Origin: Choristoneura fumiferana | Lineage: Eukaryota; Arthropoda; Insecta; Lepidoptera; Tortricidae | Length of the DNA stretch: 64,000 nucleotides | Assembly: GCF_025370935.1 (NCBI RefSeq) | Contig: NC_133490.1 | Span: 924,633 to 988,632 of the forward strand | Direction: 5' to 3' | The notes under the pieces: model-generated | What the model was told of the DNA's origin: nothing | Seen by the model: the letters and a program-made list of their open reading frames with translations, nothing else | Databases searched by the model: none | Part shown: positions 11,122 to 23,954 of the stretch, piece after piece | How positions within the stretch are numbered: the stretch's first letter is position 1 | How the letters are laid out: each line of letters begins with the position of its first letter | Translations under genes and position numbers: made by a program

Positions 11122-12452
11122 CTATAGCACAGGATTGCTACACCGCCGGTCAGTATTGTAGAGTTTCAGTGACGTCAACGACTGAACTGACTTCACCTCT
11201 TCAGGCGACAGCGGTCTACCCCTGAACTCATCCTCGATATCCTGAAGAGTTCTGTCCTTCGTCTCAGGGAGGAACATCCAGGCTATCACCAGACAATAGC
11301 CAACAACACCGGCATATATACAGTAAGCTCCATACAGCCCCAACGTCGCAAACATTTGCGGCATGGTCTTCATTGTAATGAAGAGGTTCCCTGACAAAAA
11401 CAAAACGCTGATCCCTCCTGCTAAGCTTCTGTATTGGAGAGGGAATAGTTCTCCAGCTATGATGAATGGCAGAGGAACAGTGCCAGTTGCTATTGAGAAC
11501 ATGTGGATGTGAACTAACAAGATCCCTAACATGGGATGGTCAAATGGAAGCATATTGTGCGCTTTCCCATAAGTATAGGCAGCCGTGGAAAGATATGCGA
11601 ATATGTTGATAGCCACAGTGCCCAGCAACATTGTTCGTCTCTTAACTTTCTTTATAACGAATACAGCTACAGTATTGGAGATGATCCTCTGGACTCCTAA
11701 AGAAATTACTAGTAAGGCAACGTTAGCACCTGGTCCAACCACATTATTAAATACAGTTATTGTGTACGCCGCTAAGATGTTAGCACCAGACCATTGTCCT
11801 AACGTATAAATATGCATCATGATGAAAATAGGTTTGTAGAATTCTTTCTTTGTGACCGTCATCCTGAAATACGCAGTGTTTCTTTTCACCTTGTTAATGA
11901 AACTTTCCGATGAGCTTATCTCAGCCTTCGACTCTCTCACTATCATACTGGTCTCTATGATCGCCTGCAACTCTTCTTCTTCGCCGTCACCTCGCAGCCA
12001 TCTGAAGACCTTTTTGCTTTCGTCATACCTTCCCTGGTCCGCTAACCAACTGGGCGTTTCTGGTGAGTATATCACTATTAGTAAATCTATGAAGACTATA
12101 ATGGCGCAGACTAAGGCTGTATGTTGCCAGGTCATGAACGAGCCCATGGTGTGGACTATTAAGACACCTGACGCTATGCATAAGGATATGAGGGTTAAGA
12201 AAGCTCCTCTATTCTTAGGGCTGGCGTATTCTCCGATGAGTACAGGTCCGAGGGAGGAGCTCATGCCCATGGACATGCCCTGGAGGACCCTGGCGGCGAG
12301 GAGCATCTCGACGCTGCCAGCGGCAAGGACACAGAACCAGCCGACAAGCATGGGGGCAATGGAGACGAGATTGGCTGTCCTTCTGCCGTAGTTGGCCATG
12401 ACAGACGGCACAACGAAGTTGCCAGCGACCAATGCGAATCCCAGGATTGAGG
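11122..12452 (-). CDS. Gene B exon 3: Tret1-like sugar transporter, main exon
   Basis: This exon gives residues 61-502 plus the stop of a 502-residue facilitative sugar transporter of the plasma membrane. Motifs seen are YGRRTAN between helices 2 and 3, PETPSWL at the end of helix 6, GQWSGAN in helix 7, GELFPLQYR after helix 10 and PETKDRTLQ at the end of helix 12. The acidic loop GDGEEEELQ and the C-terminal DRRCSNP resemble genes A and C. Gene C is the closest relative by eye. The acceptor is CAG at 12453-12455 (minus), in phase 1. Trehalose as substrate is inferred from family membership. Confidence 0.93.
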
Positions 12453-12834
12453 CTGAAATTAACAGAAAGGAAACTTCATTATCATGAGCAATGGTGATCT
12501 TTTTCCATCAGATGACCCGCTTGCTCGTTTTCCTCCCTCTCATTTTTTTTTATTCGACTGGAAGGCAAACGAGCAAGTGAGAGTCATTAAAATAAAACCG
12601 GGATCCATGTTAAATAATATATATGCGGTAAATATTTAATATGAAGTTTTGATCGATTATTATAAGCCTACTAGGCTCTGATAGTTTGCCTTTATATAAA
12701 TACTAGGTGTTAATAGTCTACTATCATGATTTTTTTCAGATTTTTCAAGCCAGTAATTCAGTTTGTGGAGGGGGATACTTGCATTAACTGGAAATTAGGT
12801 TTAGAGATGCTTTATTTACTCATAAGAACAATAC

Positions 12835-13520
12835 AGTTCACTTAAAATGAGCTTACATAATATCATTCCTTAAAATTAAACATTTCAGCATGACCGTTGG
12901 AGATTTATTGAAGTTACACAGTGTTATAAATGTGTGTTGTTTCAATTTGGTTTTAAAAATACTGAGATACTCACAATCTTTCACATTATTTGATAATTCA
13001 TTATAAATCCGATCCCCCTCATACATTATGCTACTTTTACCGTAGCCCGTTCTATTTTTTCGCAGTTTTAACTTATTTGTATTTCTTAAGTAGTGTTTGA
13101 ATTTTCGTTGTGTGAAAGAGATGTCTGAATGTATTTTATTTGTTGGGATCTTTTTTACGAAAATGCATATTGAGTATGTGTATAACTGTCTTATGTTGAA
13201 CAGTTCTACTTTCTTGTATAGTAATTGGGTGTTCGGCGGAAGACCAGTGCTGGTTTTCAACCAGCGATATGCCTGAGCCGGGACCTTTTTATAGCGGCAA
13301 CATTTCCTATTGTTATTTTTACTTATTATGTGTCATTGCTGTTATAAATAAATTATTTTCTTTCTTTCTTTTCATTCTTTCTTTCATATTTAAATAGGGT
13401 CTTTATTGATTTGTTTTGAGATCTTTGTAATTTTTGTAGGTTTGTTTTGGCAGCAGGTCCCCATATTTCGATTAAATAATCTAAGTGTGATTTTATTAAC
13501 GAATTGTATATTGTCAAGCG
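12835..13520 (-). pseudogene. LINE 3' fragment (RT C-terminal region)
   Basis: The minus-strand frames contain SHLDYLIEIWG and LQKLQRSQNKSIKT, then an open 135-codon stretch with NIRQLYTYSICIF, KLRKNRTGYGKSSIMYEGDR and a C-terminal FKTKLKQ. This pattern is the region after the reverse transcriptase in Jockey/CR1-like non-LTR retrotransposons. It has no endonuclease or RT catalytic part and lies in gene B intron 2, so it is a 5'-truncated fossil. Confidence 0.75.
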
Positions 13521-13679
13521 AGCGATTAGTGCTGTAGAACTTATTATTTCCCTCCCTCAACCCTTAAAAAAAAGAGAAAAATTGTTTTACCACACGTACA
13601 ATATTTTTCAAAGACCTTTCCAATTATAGCTTTCAAAAAAATTATCCTTACTTTACATGTTTACCTAAATACCTAAGTT

Positions 13680-14440
13680 TTTTTTTTCTTTGGCCGCTTT
13701 GTCGACATACTCGCAGTTAACAAGTATATTCATGCAAAATTACAGCTTTCTAGCACTAGCGGTCTCTAAGCTAAGCCGCAAACGGGTGGACAAGGCAAGG
13801 GTTCCTTGTTATTAAACATATTCACAACAGTTTCATGTTCAAAAAAGGGTTCCTTGTCTATGGAACCCTAAAAATTGAATAACACATCTAGGCTACTTTT
13901 TATCCCGATATTCCCACGGGATAGGGATAAAATCTTGAAATAACAACCGCTGGGCTTAGAGTCATGAAGTTTGGCATGGTTGTTAAAATGTAACGTCAAT
14001 GAAAACCACGATGTAATTTTAGGGAATTCCCACGAGAATTTAATAAAATCCCGGAATTTCAATTCAACTGCTGTATCTAATGATTTACGCTAGTAGCATA
14101 ATATGTTATGTATATGATCTAATGCAAATTTTAAAATTGCCACGCACGCCCCAACAGGGCCACATTTTTTATAATTTTACATAAAAGGTGTTGCTACTGA
14201 ATACTGAAATGATAAACGTCATTGAAAGAGATAATAGAATTCGTTGCAGTTGAAACCACGCAATGGATTACGTAAATGTCGTGCAAAGTTATCTTTATTG
14301 GTGTCATACTTGTCGATCGAAGTGCTAAGATCGTCAAAGGAGATAAAATTAAGATGCTAAATTAATAAAATTTTACAAAAAATATATAAATTATGATGCA
14401 TTCTTGGGGCATAGCAATTTTAAAATTAATATATTACCTC
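13680..14440. other. Gene B intron 2 with decayed repeat
   Basis: At 13868-14062 a reversed piece of the TATCCCGATATTCCCACGGG family occurs; fuller copies are at 36815-37615 and 55441-56045. The remainder is AT-rich with no coding signal. Confidence 0.5.
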
Positions 14441-14445
14441 TACAT

Positions 14446-14690
14446 TAATTAGCTTTCGCTTCTCAAGCAGAGGATCGTGGGTTCAAACCCCGGCACGCAC
14501 CACTGAAAATAACCACGAGCCTTACGGTGAAGGAAAACATCGTGAGGAAACTTGCACAAACCAGCGAAGCAATTTAATGGTGTGTGTGAAGTTCCCAATC
14601 CGCACTGGGCCCGCGTGGGAACTACGGCCCAAGCCATTGTGAGAGCAAGTGGAGAGTGAGCAGTGGGACATTGTAATATAGGCTGGGATA
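14446..14690 (+). repeat. tRNA-derived SINE, internally deleted copy
   Basis: It matches the SINE at 4958-5277 with the B box GGGTTCAAACCCCGG and the GGAAAACATCGTGAGGAAAC block. It lacks part of the head and part of the sequence before the tail. Confidence 0.8.
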
Positions 14691-14949
14691 AATAATTTAA
14701 TTAGCTATACATAATACAATACAAATATTCTTTATTAATCACCAAGCAGTAGGTACAGTGACATTACAAAAATAAAAAAAACAGGTAGACAATAGGCGGT
14801 CTTATCGCTAAAAAGCGATCTCTTCCAGACAACCAATTACTCAGAAATTAATAAATATGAACAGACTACTGTAGGTGTAATACTTATTATGTATACGAGT
14901 ACGATGTTTCGAGAACACATTGAAAAATTCTGAATGAAAGGATTACAAG

Positions 14950-15577
14950 TAAGTTTTTGGTAAAAAAAAACATTTTTAATACAAGCTTTTTTTTGCTGAC
15001 TGTACCTACTTTTTGTTGACTGTCACCCAAACTAAATTTGCATACCAAATTTCAAGTCGATGCCATTAACCGTTGAAGAGTTCCGTCCTACCAGATTATT
15101 GTACTGTCACGCAATCTACATAAAAAAATTGTTCCAGCTGTTCTTGAGTTATAAATGGTGTAACTAACACGACTTTGTTTTTATTATATAGATGTAAATG
15201 TACTGTACTAAAATAGGTAGGTAGTAGGTATTGAATTGATTTTTCTTTTTCTTTTTTTTATTATGTTTTAGGTAGTGTTTTGCTTATTGTCAGCCACACT
15301 ACCATTTCCTTCTTCAAGGTGAGGACCGAAAACCAGCAGCTCTGCCGAGTCCTTTACCTCTTCACAAATTATTTTTTATCTGTTTCTTTCTTTGTATTTT
15401 GTTATGTTATATTTTTGGCTTTGTGAATAAATATTCTTTTATTTTATTTATTTTATAAGTATTCTAAATTTCAAGTCAATCCAAACTACTGGAAATTGGT
15501 CGAATTTAACTTGCAAGATTTGACTACAGACAGACAGACAACGGGACAAGTGAAATTAGATAAAAGCTTGTTAAAAA
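14950..15577. repeat. Family A repeat interrupted by a second insertion
   Basis: Both ends (14950-15131 and 15455-15577) match the repeat at 1541-1876. The middle, about 15132-15454, carries an unrelated retroelement-like tail with GTGAATAAATATTCTTTT. It is a nested insertion; I could not define target duplications. Confidence 0.6.
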
Positions 15578-15821
15578 ACTTGTAATAATTAGACTTTACC
15601 CCCAGCATGCGTTATCCATAGTATTCCATAGATCCGGCAGTTGAATTGACATTCCGGGATTTTAGTACATTCCCAAGGTATTCCCAGAAATTAAATGGTG
15701 GATTTCAATGGGTAACGTATTTAAAACGCTCGCACCAAATTTATACTACTAAGATTTAATCCCGATCCAATGAGGATGTTTGGATAATTATTTTGATAGT
15801 CAAAAACCTCCGACATCGTCA

Positions 15822-16875
15822 TAGTCTAAGAGGTGGCAGGAATTTTTAAAACGATCATGGAAACGGTTAGACTCATTTTTATGTGTTGTAGAGTGGTCTG
15901 CTGATGTGAATAATTTTGGTCTGCCTGCTCTCAGTGGGTGCAACTTTGAGATATAGCGCATAAAAGAGGCTTTATTGTTGCGAAAAAAAAACGATAACAG
16001 AAATGGTTAGTTTTAGTACATATTAAAGTATGACGTCTCCGCATGTGAAACGAATTGGTCTGCCTGCTCTCAGTGGTTGCATTTCGAAGCTATGACGCGC
16101 GCAAGTCGCTTTATTGTTGTGAAAAAAAAACGATAAGGGAAATGGTCAGTTTTGGAACCAATTCCAAGTATGACATCACCGCCGCTGAAACAAGTTGGTC
16201 TGCCGGCTCTAAGTGGTTGTATGCTATGTTGCTCGCAAGATGCTTAATTGTAAAGAAAATTCAAGGTAATGGTAATCAATAAAATAAATCTCAGAGACCG
16301 TTAGTATTAGAAAACTGTAATTTAGTATAAATATACCTATTTATCACGCCAACAAAGTGGTAAAATAAAAAAAATTAAAAAAAATTTTTTTAGGGTACCT
16401 CCCATAGACATAAAATGAGGGTGATTTTTTTTTTCTCAACTAACCCTGTATTGTGGGGTATCGTTGGATAGGTCTTTTAAAACCAATGGGGGGTTGCTAA
16501 AACGATTTTTCGATTCAGTGATCTGTTTGTGAAATATTCAACTTTAAAGTGAAAACTTTCATCAAATCGAGCGTCTCCCCCCTCTAAAATCTAAACCGTT
16601 GGGTGGAAAAATTTGGAAAAATTAAGGATGGTAGTAAGTATATGAAATTCACAAGAAATATTATAACGACTAAGATTGTTTGAGAATTTGTAGTAGTTCA
16701 AGAGTTACTAGCAGCCTAAGGTATAAAACATACCTGAACTTGGAAGATTCCGTACACAATACGAAATCCTTAGAAAAATATTAAGTACTTGATTTTTTCG
16801 TAATGGCTACGGAACCCTTTCTTGGGCATGTCCGATACGCTCTTGGCCGGTTTTTATTAATTCAACTTACTTATA
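15822..16875 (+). repeat. Left arm of a ~1.05-kb inverted repeat
   Basis: The arm is almost identical to the complement of 20266-21335. Its outer half holds three diverged units of about 125 bp around TGGTCTGCCTGCTCTCAGTG. Its inner half belongs to the AAAACCGGCCAAGAGCG family (family F), also seen at 30310-30510 and 49752-50590. The pair encloses a LINE. Confidence 0.85.
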
Positions 16876-16881
16876 TAATAT

Positions 16882-19800
16882 AATGTAATCAGCTTTGGTA
16901 ACAAAGATGGGGATTTCGTAATCGATTCCTGATTTCACGATTACTTGATTTTTCTTTGTAATCCTCATATTAAAGAGTCCGTATTAATTTATACAAATAT
17001 TAGAAGCAACAAAGTCCCACGGCGAATGGCTGAAGTAGAAAGGTTTTGGTTTGATGCAACCGGGCTTTGTCTGAGGCCAACACGTGGGCGGCTCTGGGGG
17101 TGTTGTATGATACCGTGGTCGCTTCGTTCTGCACTGGGGGGACTGAGAGGGTTCGGCAGCACCCGGAGCATCAGAGCAGCCCTATTAAGGGTGGTACTGC
17201 TCTCTTTGCTTAGCCTTGGAAGGGGCTAGAAAAGGTGCCCTGAAAAAAGTTCACGCCAAACACACGGAAGGTGTAGTGTAACCGCGACTGCCTTCGCATC
17301 TTAAAACACGTGATCGAAATAAAATAAATAATAATAATACTATAAATCAATCGGAAATGAGATTTGGTGCATGGAACGTGCGAACTCTTCTTGATCGTAA
17401 TGACAACGCCTGCCCAGAGCAAAAGACCGCCATTGTAGTTCGGGAACTCTCTCGCTATAATATCGATGTAGCTGCTCTCAGCGAAACACACCTTGCTGAT
17501 GAGGGTGAGCTTGTGGAGCAAGGTGGCGGGTACACATTCTTCTGGAAAGGACTCGCCTCGTCCGAGCCGCGAAGGTCAGGCGTAGGATTTGCGGTTCAAG
17601 AATCAACTCATTAAGAAGTTACAAGAGAATCCGGTGCACATCTCGGACCGCGTGATCACTTTGCGCCTCCACCTGGATAACAACAACTACCTTAATGTTA
17701 TCATGTTGTATGTTGGATAAGCTCCGTGGAGTCACTGTATGGAGAGTGTACGACCCAGGGAGCAGATCCTTCTGTTGGGTGATTTCAATGCCAGAGTCAG
17801 ACAGGACTTTATTGCATGGCCTAATGTTCTAGGTAGACACGGAGTAGGCAGAATGAACGATAACTGACAGCTGCTACTAAATTTCTGTGCACAATTTCAT
17901 CTTGCAGTTACAAACGCAATGTTCAGACTTCCCGCTAAGCATTAAAACACGTGGATGCATCCAAGGTCCAAACACGCATCTGATAGATTATGCCATCGTA
18001 CGCCAAAGAGATGTTTCCCAAGTCCTAATCACCCGTGTCATGCGTGGTGCACACTTCTGGACCGATCATAGGCTTGTTGTCACGAAACTTCGTCTCCGCC
18101 TCCATCCTCCTTGCCTTGTACATCTGGTAGAACTAAGCCGACGTCTCTAACCGTTGATAGGTTTAAGGATCTCGGGATCAAGGAAAATATACTATGACTC
18201 TTGATTGCTGCGTTGCTTCTTTCTAATAAGATCATGGCGATCTTGATGCTGATTGAGGTCTGAAAGTCCAAAACCAAAACACGAGGATTGGTTTGATGAG
18301 AATGATGGAGTCCTTAGAAAGGCGATTGATAACCGACGTCCTCTACGGCAGCACAGGGGTACCAATCCATACAGTATGGTGAAGATCAAAAGTAGTGACC
18401 TGGAGCTACGCAGACTAGCTCGGGAAACAAAAGACAAGTGATGGCAAGACAAAGCTCGCTATTTGCAGTGGCTTGCAAATACTAATCAGCTAGGGAAGTT
18501 CTATGGTGAAATTAAGCCGTTAGTGGCGAAGGCCTTCTTAAAGGTAAGGAAGAAGTGCTGATGCGATGGGCAGAACATTTCAACTCTCTGCTCAATTTCC
18601 CAACTTCCTATTGACATAAAGCTGGACTAGCCGCTGAGACAAAGCAAGATTGTTCTTGCTAAGTATTAAGCAACAACAAAATAAGCGAGCGGTCGGCATT
18701 GATTTTATACCGGGTGAACTGCTCAAATACGGCGTTGAGGAATTGCATACGGCCGTATGGGAGCTCTTTCAGCTGATGTGGAGAGAAGAGAGTCCCATCA
18801 GCCTTGAAAGTCTTATATAAGAACAAAGGAGTACTTCTCTGATGTTAGTCCCTGGGAAAATATTTGCCCGAGTCCTAATGAACCGCCTTAAGGAACTTTC
18901 TGAAAAGATATTGCCTGAGACTCAGTTTGGCATTCGAACTAATTCGCGTAACGTGTCCGCACCACCGAAGTTGTCGCCGCATGAGGTAGGACTCAATGCC
19001 ACCTACATTGGCCCTGCGCAGCACTTCCGTATTCCGCACACGAATCAGACCATTTGATCCTTCAAAGTTTTCGGAGGCATCTTAGGTGGAAACGGTCTAG
19101 CATGCGGATGTGCCTGCGATACACCATCCACGCTTCAGCAGAGTACAATAAGTTAGAAACGACCATGGACATGTACACAGAGATCTTTGTGACTAGTTTA
19201 AGATCATGCGTATAGAAGAGCTTGAAATCCAACTTATAGAATGCTGCAGCTGCAGCTCCGATTTGGCTGTTAATCTGGGCGCTATTTTGTCACTGCGGCA
19301 ATTACAGGAAAAGAACAGAGAGCAAAGCCGCCGCATGTGCATCTGCTTCGTCGATCTCGAGAAAACCTTTGATAGTGTCCCTCGAGAAGCTCTATGGGTG
19401 GTACACAGTAAGATAGGATGCACAGAAAACTTTGTGAGACTTCTCCGACTCCTGCATGACGACATGCAGTGCTGCGGCGCTCTCGACAGTGAACAATCAA
19501 ACTTCTTACCCGTTACCTGTGGGGTGAAGCAAGGTTGTGTGCTAGCGCGTGTGTGTGTGACCTTGACGCCGAGATTAACAGCCGAATCGGAGCTGCAGCT
19601 GCAGCATTCGGTAAGTTGGATTTCAAGGTTTTCTGTTCGCATGACCTTAAACTAGTCACAAAGATCTCTGTGTACACAGGCACATCCGCATGCTAGACCG
19701 TCTCCACCTAAGATGCCTCCGAAAAGTTTGAAGGATCAAATGGTCTGATCATGTGCGGAATACCGAAGTGCTGCGCAGAGCCAATGTAGGTAGGTGGCAT

Positions 19801-20198
19801 TGAGTCCTACCTCATGCGGCGACCACTTCGGTGGTGCGGACACGTTACGCGAATGTCAGAGCAGCGGGTGACGAAGCGCGTCTTCTGGTCAGAACTTGAG
19901 GATGGCAAGCGTAAGCATGGCGGACAAGTTTTGAGGTATAAGGACGTGTTAAAGAAGACCATGAAAAGTTGCACCATAGTGCCGTCTCAGTGGAAGAACG
20001 AGGCCGCTAACCGACAGGAGTGGAGAGCTAAGGTGAAGGCTAAACCTCCACGACTTTGAACTGAGACGGCGCTGTGACTTATAACCAAGCGCGATAATCT
20101 GAGAGCCCGACTATCTGCGGCAATCAGTTATAATTAGTGTAATCAGCTTTGGTAACATAGATGGGGATTTCGTAATAGATTCCTGATTTCACGACGCT
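16882..20198 (+). mobile_element. Decayed non-LTR retrotransposon between short direct repeats
   Basis: A ~55-bp direct repeat beginning GTAATCAGCTTTGGTAAC lies at both ends (16882-16940 and 20138-20198). Inside, a GC-richer plus-strand sequence shows the endonuclease start FGAWNVRTL and SETHL (17357-17614), then broken endonuclease frames ending DHRLVV (to about 18100). Reverse transcriptase pieces follow: KIFARVLMNRL and PETQFGI (18850-18957), then CFVDLEKTFDSVPREALW and VTCGVKQGCVLA (19280-19560). The C-terminal RWCGHVTRM domain is at 19814-20059. Many stops and shifts, and an internal inverted duplication, make it inactive. The motif set suggests an RTE-like or related clade, but the clade was not resolved. 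Confidence 0.85.
18955..19275 (-). repeat. Inverted duplication inside the LINE
   Basis: This piece is the reverse complement of roughly 19575-19850. Both contain CACAAAGATCTCTGTGTACA or its complement and the CTAGACCGT block. The right-hand copy is in its natural LINE place ahead of the RWCGHV domain. The left-hand one interrupts the RT region between PETQFGI and LRQLQEKNREQ. Confidence 0.8.
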
Positions 20199-20265
20199 TT
20201 AACTCCGACGGTGTCGTTCATGCGCTTGCAAGTGGCACTTAGCCAAACTTCTTAGAGAAGACTTC

Positions 20266-21335
20266 TTATACAAGTAAGTTGAATTAACAAAAACCGGCCA
20301 AGAGCGTATCGGACACGTCCCAGAAAGGGTTCCGTAGCCATTAGGAAAAAATCAAGTACTTAATATTTTTCTAAGGATTTCGTATTGTGTACGGAATCTT
20401 CCAAGTTTAGGTATGTTTTATACCTTAGGCTGCTAGTAACTCTTGAACTACTACAAATTCTCAAACAATCTTAGTCGTTATAATATTTCTTGTGAATTTC
20501 ATATACTTACTACCATCCTTAATTTTTCCAAATTTTTCCACCCAACGGTTTAGATTTTAGAGGGGGGAGACGCTCGATTTGATGAAAGTTTTCACTTTAA
20601 AGTTGAATATTTCACAAACAAATCACTGAATCGAAAAATCGTTTTAGCAACCCCCCATTGGTTTTAAAAGACCTATCCAACGATACCCCACAATACAGGG
20701 TTAGTTGAGAAAAAAAAAATCACCCTCATTTTATGTCTATGGGAGGTACCCTAAAAAATGTTTTTTTATTTTTTTTATTTTACCACTTTGTTGGCGTGAT
20801 AGATAGGTATATTTATACCAAATTACAGCTTTCTAGTACTAACGGTCTCTGAGATTTATTTTATTGATTACCATTACCTTGAATTTTCTTTACAATTAAG
20901 CATCTTGCGAGCATCATAGCTCTGAAATACAACCACTTAGAGCCGGCAGACCAACTTGTTTCAGCGGCGGTGATGTCATACTTGGAATTGGTTCCAAAAC
21001 TGACCATTTCCCTTATCGTTTTTTTTTCACAACAATAAAGCGACTTGCGCGCGTCATAGCTCCGAAATGCAACCACTGAGAGCAGGCAGACCAATTCGTT
21101 TCACATGCGGAGACGCCATACTTTGAATATGTACTAAAACTAACCATTTCTGTTATCGTTTTTTTTTCGCAACAATAAAGCCTCTTTTATGCGCTATATC
21201 TCAAAGTTGCACCCACTGAGAGCAGGCAGACCAAAATTATTCACATCAGCAGACCACTCTACAACACATAAAAATGAGTCTAACCGTTTCCATGATCGTT
21301 TTAAAAATTCCTGCCACCTCTCAGTCTATCACTTT
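20266..21335 (-). repeat. Right arm of the ~1.05-kb inverted repeat
   Basis: It is the near-exact complement of 15822-16875, including the homologous 75-77 codon open frames on opposite strands. Those frames are products of the repeat and not genes. Length differences between the arms are small, which points to recent origin or ongoing conversion. Confidence 0.85.
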
Positions 21336-21895
21336 AAAGTATAATATCTCAAACACAGCTGAACTGATTTTGATAAAAAATGTCTAAGAACCTTCGCTAG
21401 ACAACTTGCTTTCAAATAAAAAAACGCATTCAAATCAGTTTACCCGTTTAAGAGCTACCGTGCCACAGACAGACACACATAGCGGTCAAATATAAACACC
21501 CTTTTTTGCGTCAGGGATTAAAAAATAGCTTGTGTTATTCTGGAATAGATACGTCCAGCTAATGCATACCAAATTTCATACAAATCCAGTAGTGGCGTTA
21601 GGGCCGGGCGCGGTGGGGCGACCGCCCAGGGCGCTGGACTTAAAAGGGGGCCTGAAGCGTATACCTTCTAGAAAATTCCCAAAAGTTGGGGGCACCGTGG
21701 AAATCTCGCCCAGGGCGCTGGAAGTGCTAAAACCGGCACTGTCAAATCCGTCCACCCGCCCGTTTTAACATGAACGAGTAATTAACATACAACACACACA
21801 CACAGACAGACAGACAGACACACACATATACATAGGATTGTTTTCAAATGGTTGGAATAATGAGAAATGAATTTGATAGTAAAATAGTTACCTAC

Positions 21896-22031
21896 CTATC
21901 CAGGAGCCGGAATCCTTATCGATGGGGATGGCGGAGCCTGGTCGCTCCAGCTGGGGCAGCAAGATGGCGGCGAATCCCATCACGATTCCATGGGACGACA
22001 TGTTCAGACATACTCCTGCCGTCACGAAGCA
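21896..22031 (-). CDS. Gene B exon 2
   Basis: It encodes 45 codons from CFVTAGVCLNMSSHG to SGSWI plus one base, giving helix 1 and the first extracellular loop. Acceptor CAG is at 22032-22034, donor GTAGG at 21891-21895, phase 0 in and phase 1 out. The exon lies 9.4 kb upstream of exon 3 because intron 2 holds the LINE and its inverted arms. Length and phases match exon 2 of the other three genes. Confidence 0.9.
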
Positions 22032-22207
22032 CTGGAAGAAGACATTTTATTTATTTGTTAAGTTAGATTCATGACACTGAATAAAATATATTTGCTAACA
22101 ATAACCTTCTAGTTATCTGAATAAATAAATTTTATTATTATTATTATTATTAAAAAAAAAAAATTGCTTGTAACTTGTAACATACTCGTACATAACTTGA
22201 GTGACTA

Positions 22208-22462
22208 TAACCTAACCAACAAAAAGTTGGAAGACCCCCGACATTGTCACTGGAAAGTTCAATATCTCAAAAACGGCTGAACCGATTTTGATAAAACATG
22301 TTGAAGAAACATCGCTAGAAACCCTGCTTTCAAATAAAAAAAACCGCATTCAAATCGGTTTACCCGTTTAAGAGCTACGGTGCCACAGACAGACACACAC
22401 ACGGACACACAGACACACATAGCGGTCAAACTTATAACACCCCTCTTCTTGTGGGGGTTAAC
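22208..22462 (+). repeat. Dispersed ~255-bp repeat (CACAGACAGACACAC type)
   Basis: It shares AACGGCTGAACCGATTTTGA and AAGAGCTACGGTGCCACAGA with 56056-56312 and partially with 21335-21510. It lies in gene B intron 1 and is non-coding. Confidence 0.7.
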
Positions 22463-23013
22463 AAAACTAAGGCCTACTAGTAGCTAAAAGTTAGGTGATG
22501 TCTTACAAAACCAGTTTTGCAATATTAGCATTATTTTTGATCCTAATTAGTAAATTTTGGCTAAACGTCAAGTAGCCAAACTAGTTCAGCTATCCTTTTT
22601 TTCAGTGATCTGGAAGACGCCCATTGCAAAACCAAGGCTCCCCCTTAGAACGCCTTAACGCTTCATGTAACGCAAGTTACACTAAAAAGCGGGAAATTAA
22701 ATCACAAATAAATTAACATAAAACTAAAATTAGTTCTTTTAATTATTTATTTTTGTTATTTATCCACACCAAAAGAAATATTATTGTAGGCTATTTTGAA
22801 TCCTGTCAATGTGCAAAGTTTCCGCGGAAGACTGGTTTCAATGAGTTAGCAAAGAGTATAAGTACCTATGTAGAAAAAGAGTGGCAACTCTATTGCCAGA
22901 TTTGCATGTATGGTAGCGCGTAAGCGCTATCTCGCGGGTGTACATAAAACGAAATTTGACATAACACACACATGCACATGCACGCACACAACAAACTTAA
23001 CGTCCATAAATCC

Positions 23014-23168
23014 CAGTTTAGACCTGAAGAAAAATTGTGCAAGTTGCATTACATCTCGAGGCCGTAAGTAAAGCAAACGACAAACGAGTTTGAGGTGGTC
23101 ACTTTGTCAGTCGAGACGAGCAACGTAATACAACTTGCACAATTTTTCTTCCAGATCTAAGCTGAGCT
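23014..23168. repeat. Palindromic MITE, second copy
   Basis: The arms TGAAGAAAAATTGTGCAAGT and ACTTGCACAATTTTTCTTCC pair with each other and resemble the element at 6640-6767. Confidence 0.65.
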
Positions 23169-23954
23169 TAATTTCTCTTTGCCAAGACGACGTTTGACAT
23201 ATTTATGTCAATTTCGTTTTAGCATCTCATAACAGAGGCGCTGAAGTGCCCGTAAAAAAGTGACGTTTTAAGTGTGCCCCCTCTGGAGTTAGCGAGTAAC
23301 TATTCTAACTAATTAACTAGCTAACTATAACATCCAAGTGGTGAGAAAGTCTCTCTATTGTGGGCAATATAATAACTATAAGGTTAAGGGTGCTTTAAAA
23401 TTTACTGCTGTTTGCATGTAACATGTACATTGCAAGTAATATTTACTTATATATACGTAAACTAAACAGGAATCGCATTGACGGACAATGTACTAAACAG
23501 TTAAGATTACACTCAAGGTTGTATTACGTATGTTGTAAAATGCACGAGTGGAGTGTTTAATCCTCGATATAGTCAACCTATCGGACTGCAAATCAACCCT
23601 GATGCCGATGCCGATAACATTACAGATGCTGATAAAAATGATTTGTGTACAACAACAAGCAGAAGCCGGTGCCGGTGTAAGATTAAGGTTTCTACACGCA
23701 GCGGCAGTGCAGCACGTAATAATACATAAACGGGTGTGGCCTGTAATACGAGCAAAAAATTAAAACATAAAGTCCTCGTCACAATCTGAACAACATTAGT
23801 TCAGCAACTTTTAAAAATGATGGAGTCTTTGAATTTTCCTTTTTTCATGTTGCCTGGAAGAGATCGGTCTTAAGCGATAAGGCCGCCTATTGTTTGCCTT
23901 GTAGTTTTCTTTCTGTGTACCTGTTTTTGGTATCGCTTAATATTTCTGTTTTTT

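Noticed and set aside
12853..13260. 135-codon frame as a host gene
   Set aside because: Motifs are those of a LINE C-terminal region, and decayed LINE text continues upstream of it.
16055..16282. 75-codon frame MVCLLSVVAFRS... and its twin at 20861-21094
   Set aside because: Both come from the inverted arms, and the frame covers diverged ~125-bp repeats with no domain.
19193..19655. Two 149-codon open frames on opposite strands
   Set aside because: They are mirror images produced by the inverted duplication inside the LINE; only the plus-strand RT segment in the middle has biological meaning.
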